NCBI GenBank assembly: GCA_032358165.1
Contig: JAALGY010000036.1
Coordinates: 1,426,001 to 1,490,000, forward strand
From: Diplosphaera chodatii
Taxonomy: Eukaryota; Chlorophyta; Trebouxiophyceae; Prasiolales; Stichococcaceae
Reading direction: 5' to 3'
Length of the DNA stretch: 64,000 bases
Below the pieces are notes generated by a model. That model was not told where the DNA came from. It saw only the letters and a program-made list of their open reading frames with translations, and ran no database searches. Every line of letters begins with the position of its first letter. Position 1 is the stretch's first letter. Positions 48,341-58,800 of the stretch are shown one piece after another. The position numbers and the translations under genes are program-made.

Positions 48341-51300
48341 AACTGTCTTTATTGGCGGGTGGACGCTCAGCTATCAAAGCCGTCCCGAGCATGCGCCGCA
48401 AGTGACGAAACCTCGGGCGTGTTTCAGGTGCCACCTGCTCAAAGCTGGCCAGCTGCAACCCCGTGTGGCAGCGCAGAACTTGAGCCAATGACACTGCTGG
48501 CTGTGCACCAGCTGCCTGGACGCAGCGGAGCCGATCTGCTGCAAAGCTCGAGCCCTGCCGTATGCACATAGCAAGGTGACCATGGTTGCAAATAAACGTT
48601 CATTTTTGGGGCAGGCTGGAGCTGCCATACACAACATTGCAAACAGATGGCCAGTAGCCCAATCTGATGATAGAATGCCCTTATGCAGGATTGTGCGGCA
48701 AATGGGCTGCACCTCGGGAAGCACGTCGTCAGCTGCCATATCACTGAGTCGCCACAGAGATCCCCTTCCAAACTCGCTGGCAATCTGACTTGCCATGTCA
48801 CGCAATCGATCGTGGACCCAGAGCCTGCATGGAATGGCATGACATGTGACACCGGCTTGCACACACCTACTATGTCAGTTCTACTTCCATGGTTGTGATA
48901 GCAATCAACTTGCAACGGTCATGCCGCCCACTTGCCTGGCGACAGGTGGCATGATGCGAAGCGCCACCTGGTTCTCCCCAGCCACTTCGTCCAGAAGCGC
49001 TGCGCTGCCAAGCTCTGTGAGCATCTGTGCTGCTTTCTGCTGGCAGTGAGCGGCGTGACGCTTCTGCCGCAGCTCGTCGTTGCAATCAGTGACAGCACCG
49101 GTGCCCCTGCTGCGCCAGCCAGAGCCACGGAACACAGCATTGCCGCCACTTTGGCTGTCATCAAGCTGCAGCTGCGCTGCCCACAGTGCAGTCAGGTGCT
49201 GTGCTGGCTGCCCATGCAGCAGTAACGCTGCGTCCAGGAACATGCGCCGGTGCGCATTGCTGGGCAGCGCCTCATAGCTCTTCGTCAGTACCGCGCTGTC
49301 GTCTGCCGGGCCGGATGCTGACGACCAGTCGCCAAGCACAGCCTAGCAGTGGTACGGAACTTTGTCACTGATATTGACACTGGATGGTGCATGTTGCAAA
49401 CTGGTCATCACACTACGTCGGACAAATGGCAGAAAAGTTGGCATCAGCACGGGTCTGCACCTGCCAACCAGGTGCGCCGGTGTGCCGCCTGAGCGCACCG
49501 CCCAGCAGCCGCAGCGTCAGCGGCAGCCCACCGCACATGGCCACTGCAGCTGCCATCTGCTGCTCGCTGAATTCAGGCGGCCACACGCCCTTCTCGAATG
49601 CATGCAGGCACAGCAGCTGCTGCGCAGCAAGCTCTGGCAGTACAGCCATCTGCTGCGGCTCTGCTGCGCCGTCAATGCGGCCGCTGACGAGTGTCTTGTT
49701 CCTGGATGTGATGAGCACCCGGCTGCCGACTGCCCATGTGCCTGCTGACAGCTGGCCATTGTTGCTTAGCTCATACCCAAGCAGTGCTGCCAGTTGCCGC
49801 TCATCCCATAGGTCGTCTAGCACCAGCAGCAGCGGCCCGCCAGACTGGAAGCTGCTCCGCAGTGCTGCACGCGGCACTGCATCGTCACTGCTTGCTGCTG
49901 TCTGGCCGCCGATGCTCTTCAGCAGGTCTTGCTGCTTGCTGATCAGCGCCGGGCCAGAAAGCGCTTCTTGGCCGACGTGCACGAAACAGTGCCTTGTGAA
50001 CTGGCTTTTGGCCTCTTCGAAGAATTGCCGTGCAAGCGTGGACTTGCCAATGCCGCCGAGGCCATACAGCCCGTGCAGCTGCAGGCCTGCCCCTGGTGCA
50101 AGAGCTGCCCTGATGCGCTGCAGCTGCGGCTCCAGCCCAACCAGCTGCCCCATGCTCAGCTGCATGTACGGCAGCAGGATGCGCTGCGCTGCAGCAAACA
50201 GGGTATGCAGCAGCAGATCATCGCCCCTGCACACCACACATGCCCTGTGTTGGTGCTGATAGACTCAGCATGACACGCAGGCATGACACACACCATGGCA
50301 ATGGAAAACGGCGCTGGACCAATCATGGATTAGGCACCTGGCCGCGGAGTCGAGGCGGATGACAGTGGCTTCAGCTAGCTGCGAAAGATCTGCAGCTGCC
50401 TGCTGTGCTGTGACCGCTACGCCGTCAGCCACGCTCGCAGATGGATGATAGAGGCGCAGCAGTCCGCTGAGGCTGCCGCTTGATAGCTCGCCAACATCCA
50501 CGGTGGCATCGTTGGTGGCAACATCAAGCTGTTGTGCCACTGCAAAGGCGTCTGCACCTGGGGCTAGCAGGGAAGCTCCTGACAGCAGCTGCTGCAGCTC
50601 TGGCACGCGCCAGCTGGGGCTGAGAGACATGGGGTACAGCACCGTCAGCAGGTGCGGCAGCGCTGCAGCCGGGCTGGTGCCTCCCGCTGCGGCTGTTCCC
50701 TGCTGCTGCTGCCGCTGGTCCAGCGCCCACCGCAGCTCCTGCACCGTGGCGTGCCGGCGCAAGAAGTCGCGCGTGACAACAAACACCACCAGCTGCGCCT
50801 GCCGGCAGGCGGCTTCCATGACTGCGGCTGCGGAGTGATCATCGCCAGGCAGCAGCTCCCGCTCGTCCACAAATGTGCTGACGCCCGCGTCCCGCAGCTG
50901 TGTCCGCAGGTGCAGTGCAAAGCCCTTTTGGGGGCCCGCATGGCTGATGAACACCCGCTCCTGCCGGTATACCTGCAGCGTCATGTGCCAAAATGTGAGG
51001 CATCTTTGCCAGGCAACATGTCAGCACTGTGAGGTTGAAGTGATGGCGCAGCACACGTGAGGTAATGGCTGCACATTTTGCGGCGATGTTGCAGGCAGAC
51101 GCTGGCTGCTGAACAGGCTTGCGGATGTGTGGCAATGGCACATAGGCAGAGGGCTGCAGGGGAACCACCTGCCGTCCTGGCGCATCCTGCGCAGCAGACA
51201 CCGGGACCGGGTAGGTGACTGCGGCGCTTGACGTGGCACCCGGCTGCTGGGCGGCCATGTCGCTAGCGGTCAGTGGAGCGGCGGCGGCACGGGCACCTGC

Positions 51301-51447
51301 AGCCGCACCGCACGATCCAAGGCTGACGCTTGTTCCAACTTCTGACAAGATGCTGATAAGCATGCTCTCATGCACGCGAGCCCGCGCAGGTGCCACACAG
51401 GCAGGATGCCTGCCTGGCACACTTGCTAAACCATCTCGGCGAACCAC
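46870..51447 (-). CDS. TIR-NB-ARC-LRR receptor, NLR A
   Basis: This is a plant-type intracellular immune receptor architecture. The in-phase exons are 51169-51447, 50338-50972, 49461-50226, 48936-49342, 48713-48824, 48435-48554 and 46870-48342. They give 1,263 residues to the first stop. An in-frame ATG at 51363 is an alternative start. The TIR domain begins at VYRQERVFISHAGPQKGFAL and keeps a Glu in the position of the NADase glutamate (ATVQELRWALDQ). NB-ARC motifs are a P-loop (GLYGLGGIGKSTLA), kinase-2 (LLLVLDDLWDE), RNBS-B (GSRVLITSR), GLPL (CGGLPLTLRLLGG), an RNBS-D-like block (FLDAALLLHG) and an MHD variant (WVHDRLRDMA). Regular LRRs follow. An in-frame TAG (46870-46872) replaces a CAG in LRR unit 20. 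The intron after 48936 has a GC donor. The ligand is unknown; nucleotide switching is inferred from the motifs. Confidence 0.88.
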
Positions 51448-54313
51448 GCGCGTAAGCTCTGTAGCGATGGGCAGCTTCTGCTACACGATGACACTACTCA
51501 GCAATCAGGCGCGCTGAGCACAAGCGGCGCCGGCAGACGTCGCCCTGATGGCGAGTGATCCTGGTCTTGGCGCATGTCTTTGGGGTCAGAGCGCTGCAGA
51601 CGGGTGGGATTGTCAGCAGCATGCACATATGTTGTGGCATGCTCACCGTCTCGCATACGCACGCTGCAGGGCGATGCTTCAGCAGCCGCTGCACCTGCCG
51701 CGTGTCACGGATGGAGCCGCATGGGGCGCTAGATCTGTGTGCACCAATTAGCAGATCGCTAGCGATCATTGTCACCACACACGTCTCAGTTTCGGTGATG
51801 TAGACAACTGATTGTCTTTGGCTACTGCTCACTAGTCACGGCAGGCTTCCCACCAGCCCGTGTGCCCCATGATCACGTGACCAAACGGCATTCGTTGCAG
51901 AACACTTCTGCGAACACTTCTTTGCATGGGCTGCAGCCGCCAAGAGGATGTCTTCCATGCAGACCTGATCCTCTGTGCCGTCATCAGCTTCATCTGTGCA
52001 TCCTCAAATGTCTTATTGCCTGAAATCCTGCCGAGTGTACCCTGAAATCCTGCCGAGTGTACCCTGAAATCGCCGCCTGCAGCGTTCAGTCGCTGCGACC
52101 ATACCCGCTGTCGTTCAGGCAAATGGGACCAGATGTCGCCGCTGCAAGGCACACAGGGCGTGCTTGTCATGGATAGGGAGCCTGGTCTGTTTGCTGGCAT
52201 CAGATGGGGCCTGTGTCAGCAGGCAAACGGCGAGCTTCACGTCAAAATATCCACGCGGAGCAGCATTCAGTGCTGCGACACGCTTGGGGTGCACGAGGCC
52301 GCTCCTATCATGATCATGCATGGGCCGCCCGCAGCAGTACTCAGAGGCTGGCGCAGCGGCGGCGATCCAGACACTCTCGCCATACCGGCAGGAGAGCTTT
52401 CACCAGAGTGGCAGGTGCTGACTTTTATATCCTGAGTCCACCAGTTGGTCTGTGTGGCAGTGCTATTTGATTGGCACTACGTTGCCAACCATGCAGTAGC
52501 CAATAGGACATCAAGCCACATCTGTGTGGTCTTGCTGTGGTGCACCGAAGTCAGTCAAGCCGAGTGACACATTTCACCCGCCTGCAGGCAGCGTGAGCAT
52601 CCCTCGACATTCTCATGGCCACACATCCCTGGGCGCGGCTGGGTGTGGCCGTGGAGTGGGCTGCTGGACGGAGCACCGCCAGGACCGCAGCACAGCACGC
52701 AGCTCGTTGGCGCCACTGCTGCAGGCCAGCCTGCCGCTGCCCCCCGACGTGGTGATCGAGTCGTATATGTGCGGCGCTGTGTGCGGCAACTGCCGCTGGC
52801 AAGTGGCGTGCAGCAGGTAGGCTACCAGAAATGGTGTGCTATTACAAGCTGAAGGGTTTGCCACTGCTTGCTTGCACCTGTTACCCAGGCGCTGTCGTGA
52901 TGGAGCCGCTTCGATCACCAGCTGCCAGCACAGTCAGAAGATGTCCTGCAGCACCAACATGGGCATTCTCTGGAGTTTGCTGGGAGCTGAAATCCGTGTG
53001 CTGCGCGCTGAAGAGCAGCGTATTCGGCGCACCACCTGATCGCAGGCATCCTGGGCATAAGCATGGCAGTGGAGCAGGCTCGATGCTGTCAGGGCCGCAC
53101 GCAGTGAGCCCCTGAACAAGTCGTGGGCACGGCAGCACCCGTGGCAGGGGTGCCTTGCGCTCGCAGACAGCCTCTCTAGGGAAGGAGCAGCAGGGCGGCG
53201 AGCCCTGACGCTGTTGCATGGTAAGGCCTGCACATCAGCAGCTGTCTGGGGAGCTGCATTTTGCTTTAGGTGCACCAGGACCAGCAGCATGACACATAAT
53301 GCAGCACTATGTGTGGCAGTGGCTCCGCTGCCTGGCGCTTGCAGCACCTGGACACTGCCTGCAGCAACTGCCACCAATGTTGTGCAGACCCTGTGCTGCA
53401 TAGATGCAGCAGCCGTGGGCTTGACCGACTTCCTCGACACCAGCTGGCATGGGAGCACTGCGGCGCGTCGCAAGGGCTGCGTGTCGTCCAGGAGGTTGGT
53501 CAGCGACTGTATCAGCGGCAAATTAGGGCTGGCACTTAAACACGCAGCACAGAGTTGTTGGCTTCAAATCACAATCGTGCTGATTGCAGATCAGTCCACC
53601 GGTGTGTGCTGCACTTCTTTCTTGCAGGCTCTGTCGTCAGGCGATGTTGGTCTCTGTACATGCAGGTATGTGAGTTTGCAGCGCCAGCCAGCAGACAGTG
53701 CATCACGCTGGCTGACCTGTGGTGGCGCCGACGCCAACATCGTGGGCATGCTGGCTGATGTGGCGATCTTCTGGGAGCACGACAGGAAGGAGGTGGGCGC
53801 TTGGACCTGCTTATGACTCGGGGAGCAGAGGTTGCTGATACACCAGGGGTCCCAACCCGCCATGCAAGCCGATGCTTTTCAACTGGAACATGGCTAGCGG
53901 CAGCAGTAACATGGACTCCACAGCGCACCTGACCTGGCTTTGATGAAGCCTGTTGCATCAAGCAGCGATGCTGCGAGCATGCCACGTAGTGCTAGATGTG
54001 TGTTACCACCTCAGTGCAGGGCAGTTGGGTTGGACCGGCAGCAATTGCGGTCAAGGCAGAACCCTTATGTGTTGTATGTGGTGGTATCAAGCACCTGTCT
54101 GAGACGGAGGTGTTAGCCAAGCGAAGCACTTCATGACATTGCGGCCAATCCGACAGAGAGGTTTCAGGATGCAGGGTGCAGTCGTTCGTGCTTGTTGCAT
54201 GCGTAATAGGAATGAAAGGCAGGTCTTCGTGGTCTAAAGATTTGATGTGCTGTATGGTATTGAAGGGAATAGAGGGCATGGTGGCTGCTTGTCACAATTC
54301 AATTACAAAGTCA
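51448..54313. other. Spacer between NLR A and the orphan LRR
   Basis: This spacer of about 2.9 kb upstream of NLR A has no gene I can support. Short plus-strand stretches near 52740-52800 (VVIESYMCGAVCGNCRWQ) and 53706-53792 (CGGADANIVGMLADVAIFW) look exon-like and sit next to possible splice sites, but I could not chain them into a frame. The NLR A promoter should lie just above 51447. Confidence 0.35.
52019..52072. repeat. 22-bp direct tandem repeat
   Basis: A 22-bp unit starting CCTGAAATCCTGCCGAGTGT occurs twice in perfect tandem (52019-52040 and 52041-52062), followed by a 9-bp partial third copy. It lies in noncoding sequence upstream of NLR A and looks like a minisatellite-scale duplication. 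Confidence 0.85.
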
Positions 54314-54928
54314 TCACGCATCACCCATACGGACTGTAATACGAAGCGGCCATTCAGACCAGCGTGCTCTATAGCTGGTAAGACGTACTTGTGTCCAGCC
54401 TGCGAGGCATGCTGGCGGCGTCATATTGACGTCGTCGAGAGTGTTGACATGCAGGTAGGTCAGCGCGGTCAACTTGCTGATGCAAGCAGGAAATGGCTGC
54501 CAGAGGCCCTCGCAGTCGCTGATGTCTAGATGTCGCAAGCCGCCCAAGCGGCTCATAGCCTCTGGCAACGAGCACAAGGCGTCGCATTCCGCCAAGTCCA
54601 GATATCGCAAACTCAACAACGACCCCAGCGTGTCTGGCAACACGGCAAGCTTGTAGCAACCATGAAGCCCCAGCCGCTGTAGGCCGTGCAGCTTGCCGAA
54701 GCTGCCTGGCAGATGTGTCAGCTGGCAGCCTTGATATAGATCCAAGCGCTGTAGGCTGCTCAGCTCGCATATGCTGTCCGGCAGCCGCCGGATTTGTCTG
54801 CATCTATCGAGCACCAGCTGCTCCAGGCTGGACAGACCGCCAATGGTTTCTGGCAGGCTTTCCAAGCTGCAGCAATCCGTGAGGTCCAGCCACCAGAGGC
54901 CCGTAAGCCTGTGGATGTCGTTGTTGCC
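54314..54928 (-). pseudogene. Orphan LRR fragment
   Basis: This open frame of about 200 codons encodes roughly seven LRRs of the same family as the flanking receptors (LWWLDLTDCCSLESLPETIG, LRRLPDSICE-type units, LRYLDLAECDALCSLPEAM) and a non-LRR tail ending RITVRMGDA. It is preceded by an in-frame TGA at 54929-54931, with no TIR or NB-ARC exon attached. The repeats are more diverged than those of NLR A. It is probably the 3' end of a lost NLR gene, though expression as a short LRR protein cannot be excluded. Confidence 0.7.
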
Positions 54929-55839
54929 TCAGCTACATACAGCAGCCAGCCGCTGTCACCGCCAGCTGTCTGTTTACCAGTGCAGGCAGATCCGCTGAGA
55001 CTCATATAGTGGCACCTGCGCCAGCGTTGACCACCTGATCATGGGGCATCGGTGTCAACTGCAGAACCATATTTGACACACCAGCTATTCCCCAGCCGTT
55101 TGGGCATCAGTGGCACGAGAGCAGGTAGCGGCCTTGTGAGGGCTGTTGGGACCAGCCGCAGGCATCAGTGCGCAGTGAGGCGCACTGCCCACACACCGCT
55201 TTTGCTACAGGGTGCTGTGATGCATGTTAGTAGCATCTAGCGGACCTTGGGCAGGGCCGCTATTTGGCATAGCGCAGCTTCGGCAAGTTTGCCCAGCACT
55301 AGACAGCACCAACATGAAACATTCATGGGTGCAGCCATCTACGTTCGCGTGGGGAAGCAAGTCGGTTGCTGCCGATATCACGCGCATGTTGGTTGGCACT
55401 CAAAACCTACACCATGGTGCGATGCATGATTCTTTTCTTGGAATCAGCTGCAGGTCTTGCTGAACTTGACAGATGGTCCAGCTGACGAAGGCACATCCGA
55501 TGTTCATGGTGGCAGGACTGCAGGGTTGCAACCACGGCAGGCGCTCATATGATTCTAACTTAGCTGATAAGGGCCCATACATCTTGCACAGCAACAAACG
55601 GATTGCAGCAGGTTTGCTGTTGCCGTTACACACTCGAGGGATGACATGACTGTTTGACAGCAGGATTCTTATGTCAGCATAACGGCCTTGAGCTGAGCTG
55701 AGCTCGATACCTTGGTAGATGCAATTTGGCAGGGTTTCATTGGCTTGAGGGACTGATGACTGACAACTGTATGTCACACCAATGTTGTCTTCAAGACTCA
55801 AATCAATACCATCCTAGTGTACACCCTCCTAGCGCTAGT
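54929..55839. other. Spacer downstream of NLR B
   Basis: This region lies between the orphan LRR fragment and the NLR B stop codon and should hold the NLR B 3' UTR. Only short unassigned ORFs were seen. Confidence 0.5.
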
Positions 55840-58800
55840 CTAGCTTTGAGGTGTGTGTGGCAAGGCATCGCTCCCCAATATTTTCAACTGGTGCAAGGTA
55901 CGAGACGTACCAACTTTTGCTGGTAGTGCCTCCAAGGATGAGCAGCACTGAAGGTTCAAGCACTCCAGTTTGCGAAGCTCACTGATGCCATCCGGCAGCT
56001 GCCTCAATGTGCTGCAATTGTACATGTCAAGCCGCGTCAGATTGCTAAGCCTACCCATCGCAGTTGGCAGCTGCTTCAGCGCCTGGCAGCCGCAAAGGGA
56101 CAGCGTGTGCAACTTGTTCAAATTGCAGATACTATCTGGCAGCTGCTCCAGTATCAGGCAGCCGTTCATGTCGAGCCGCTTGAGCTCCAACAAGCTGCCA
56201 ATGCCGGCAGGCATCTCCCTAAGATTGTTGCAGTTGGCGAGGCAGATGCTAGTCAGGCTGCATGAGCCGCAGATGCTGTCCGGCAGCTGCTGCAACCCCC
56301 GGCATTCTTTCAGGCTGAGCATTTGCAAGGCGCGCAGGCCGCAAAACATGTCTGGAAGGGTCTGCACCGCTGAACAGCCGCTGAGGTCCATGCTGATCAG
56401 CTTGTCCAAGCTGCTGACGCTGCCAGGCACGCGCTGGACACCGCTGCAGCCGGCGATGTTCAGGCTTGTCAGGCTGCTCAGGCTGCTGATGCCATCCGGC
56501 AGCAATTGGAGGCCGCAGCACTGGCGGATGGTCAGGCTGCGCAACCGCCCCAAGTCGCCAAGACCCAGCCGCTGCAGGCTGTGCATCTTGACCACCTCCA
56601 ATTTGTCAAGCGCATGGCAGTCGGTGACGTCCAGCCGCCGCAAGCTGCTGCCCAAGCTGCGGACGCCGCGCGGCAGCTCCATCAGGGCGCGGCAGCCGCT
56701 GAGGTCCAGGTCCTGCAGGCTCGTCAGGCAGCTGATGCTGTCCGGCAGCTGCTGCAGGGCGCTACATCCCCCGAGACGCAGCAGCGTCAGGCTGCAGAGT
56801 CCAGCGAACAGGTCCGGCAGGCCATGTAGACCTTCGCATGTGCTGAGGTCCATGCTCAACAAGCTGTTGAGGGTGCCAAAGCCGGCTGGCAGGTAGCGCA
56901 CACTGCTGCACCCGGCGATGTTCAGGTGTTGGAGGTTGCTCAGGCCGCCCACGAAGTCTGGCAGATCTTCGAGGGAGCAGCACCTGCGGAGGGTCAAGCT
57001 GACCAGGCTGCGCATGCTGCTGGCAGCCAGGTGCCGCAGGCTGCGCATATCCGTCATGTCAAGCTCCTGCAGTGCTTGGCAGCCTGCGATGTCCAGCACC
57101 TGCAAGCTGCCGCCCAGGTTGCGTATGGTAGGTGGCAGCTCCAGCAGGGCACAGCAGCCGCTGACGTTCAGGTGCTGCAGGCTGGTCAGGCTGCCGATGC
57201 TGGCCGGCAGGTGCTGCAGTGCCACGCAGTGTCGGATGCCCAGCCGCTGCAGGCGGCTGAGAGCGGCAAATATGTCCGGGAGCTGTCGCAGAGCTGAGCA
57301 GCCCCCGAGGTCCATCTCGAGGAGGCTGCTGAGGCTGGTGATGCTGCATGGCACCTGCGACAGGTTGGGGCAGCCGGAGATATTCAGGTGTGTCAGGCTG
57401 CTCAGGCTGTCAATGCCATTCGGCAGGGCAGCCAGGGACCAGCAGCCGCGCAGGCTCAGGCTGACCAGGCTGCGCGCCCTGCTGACGTCCAGGTGCTGCA
57501 GGCTGCGCAGCTTTTCCAGATCCAGATCCTGGAGCGCCTCGCACCCCGCAAAGCTCAACTGCTGCAGGGCTGTCAGGCAGGTGATGCTCCGGCGCAGCAT
57601 CCGGTTGTCGCTGACGTGCGGTAGCTCCAGCAGCGCGCTGCAGCCGCTGAGGTCCAGCACCGTGAGGTTTGTCAGGCAGCTGATGCTGTGGTGCAGCTGC
57701 TGCAGCCTGGGGCAGCTGCTGAGGTCCAGGCGCCGCAGCCCCTGCCAGGCGTCAAGCTTCTCGTTGCTGCTGAGCGGCAGGTCCTCAAGCTCTGCGGACC
57801 GGCTGACGTCAAGGTGCAGGCAGGTCATGTACTGCATGCTGAGCGGCATCTTTGGCAGCACCCGATAGCCGCGCATGTACAGCCGCTGCAGGTTGACCAG
57901 GTCGCCCAGTCCGGTCGGCAGCCGCACCAGCCCCGCGCACCCGCTGACCTGCAGCTGCTCCAGGGCGCTGAGGCTGCCGATGCTGTGCGGCAGCTGGCCC
58001 AGGCCCGTGCAGCCGTCGATGTTGAGCTGCGTCAGGCCGACCAGGGTGCCAATGCTGTCGGGCAGCTGGCGCAGGCCCCAGCAGCCGTCCATGTCCAGCT
58101 GCTGCAGGCCCGTCCACCGGTCGATGCCCGCCGGCAGCTGCACGAGGTTGCGGCACCGCGACAACACCAGGTGCCGCAGGCTGACGAGCCCGCTGCTGGT
58201 CTCCGGCAGCTGCGTCAGGTTGCAGCAGCCGCCGAGATCCAGGACCTCCAGGCTCTGCAGGTCGCCCAGGCTGTCTGGCAGCTGCTGCAGCGTCTGCGAG
58301 CCGCTCAGATCCAGCACTGCCAGCTGCCGCAGGCTGCCAAGCCAGGCTGGCGGCGTGCCGGCCAGCCGCAGGTACAGCAGCCGTGATGTGTGGCCGCTGG
58401 GTGGGGCAGCAGCGCCCGACGGCAGCAGCTCGAAGGGCAGTACCGCGGCCTGCAGCACGGAGTGCTGCTCCAGCAGCTGCCCGACGGTGAAGGTGGGCAG
58501 CGCGTTAACTGCTGCGCAGCAGCGGATGCGGTCAGCTGCGTACACCGCGTCCTGCGGAGACATGAAGCGAGGGTGGGGCTGACCCTCTCACAGACCGTGG
58601 CTCCAGCTGAGATATTTTGCGATGTTCATGAGCTGAACCCCGGAGCATTGCAGTGTTGGCACACCAGCGGTATCCAGCAGTGCCTCCGTAGACAATTGCC
58701 GTCCTTGCGGACCGCACCTGCGGGGGCGTGTCATCAGTTGTCAGGTCGCTGAGCAGCCAGCGTGCCGGGCTGCCGCAGTCCTGGGCGATCTCGCTGGCCA

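Noticed and set aside
52524..53816. A plus-strand gene upstream of NLR A
   Set aside because: Several stretches look exon-like, but the frames and splice phases do not join and no family is recognised, so it was left as unassigned spacer.
55970..58582. Plus-strand ORFs of 200-316 codons opposite the NLR B LRR exon
   Set aside because: These are shadows of the LRR coding frame with Arg/Ser-rich or Gln-rich composition and no domain. The minus frame is intact for about 900 codons.
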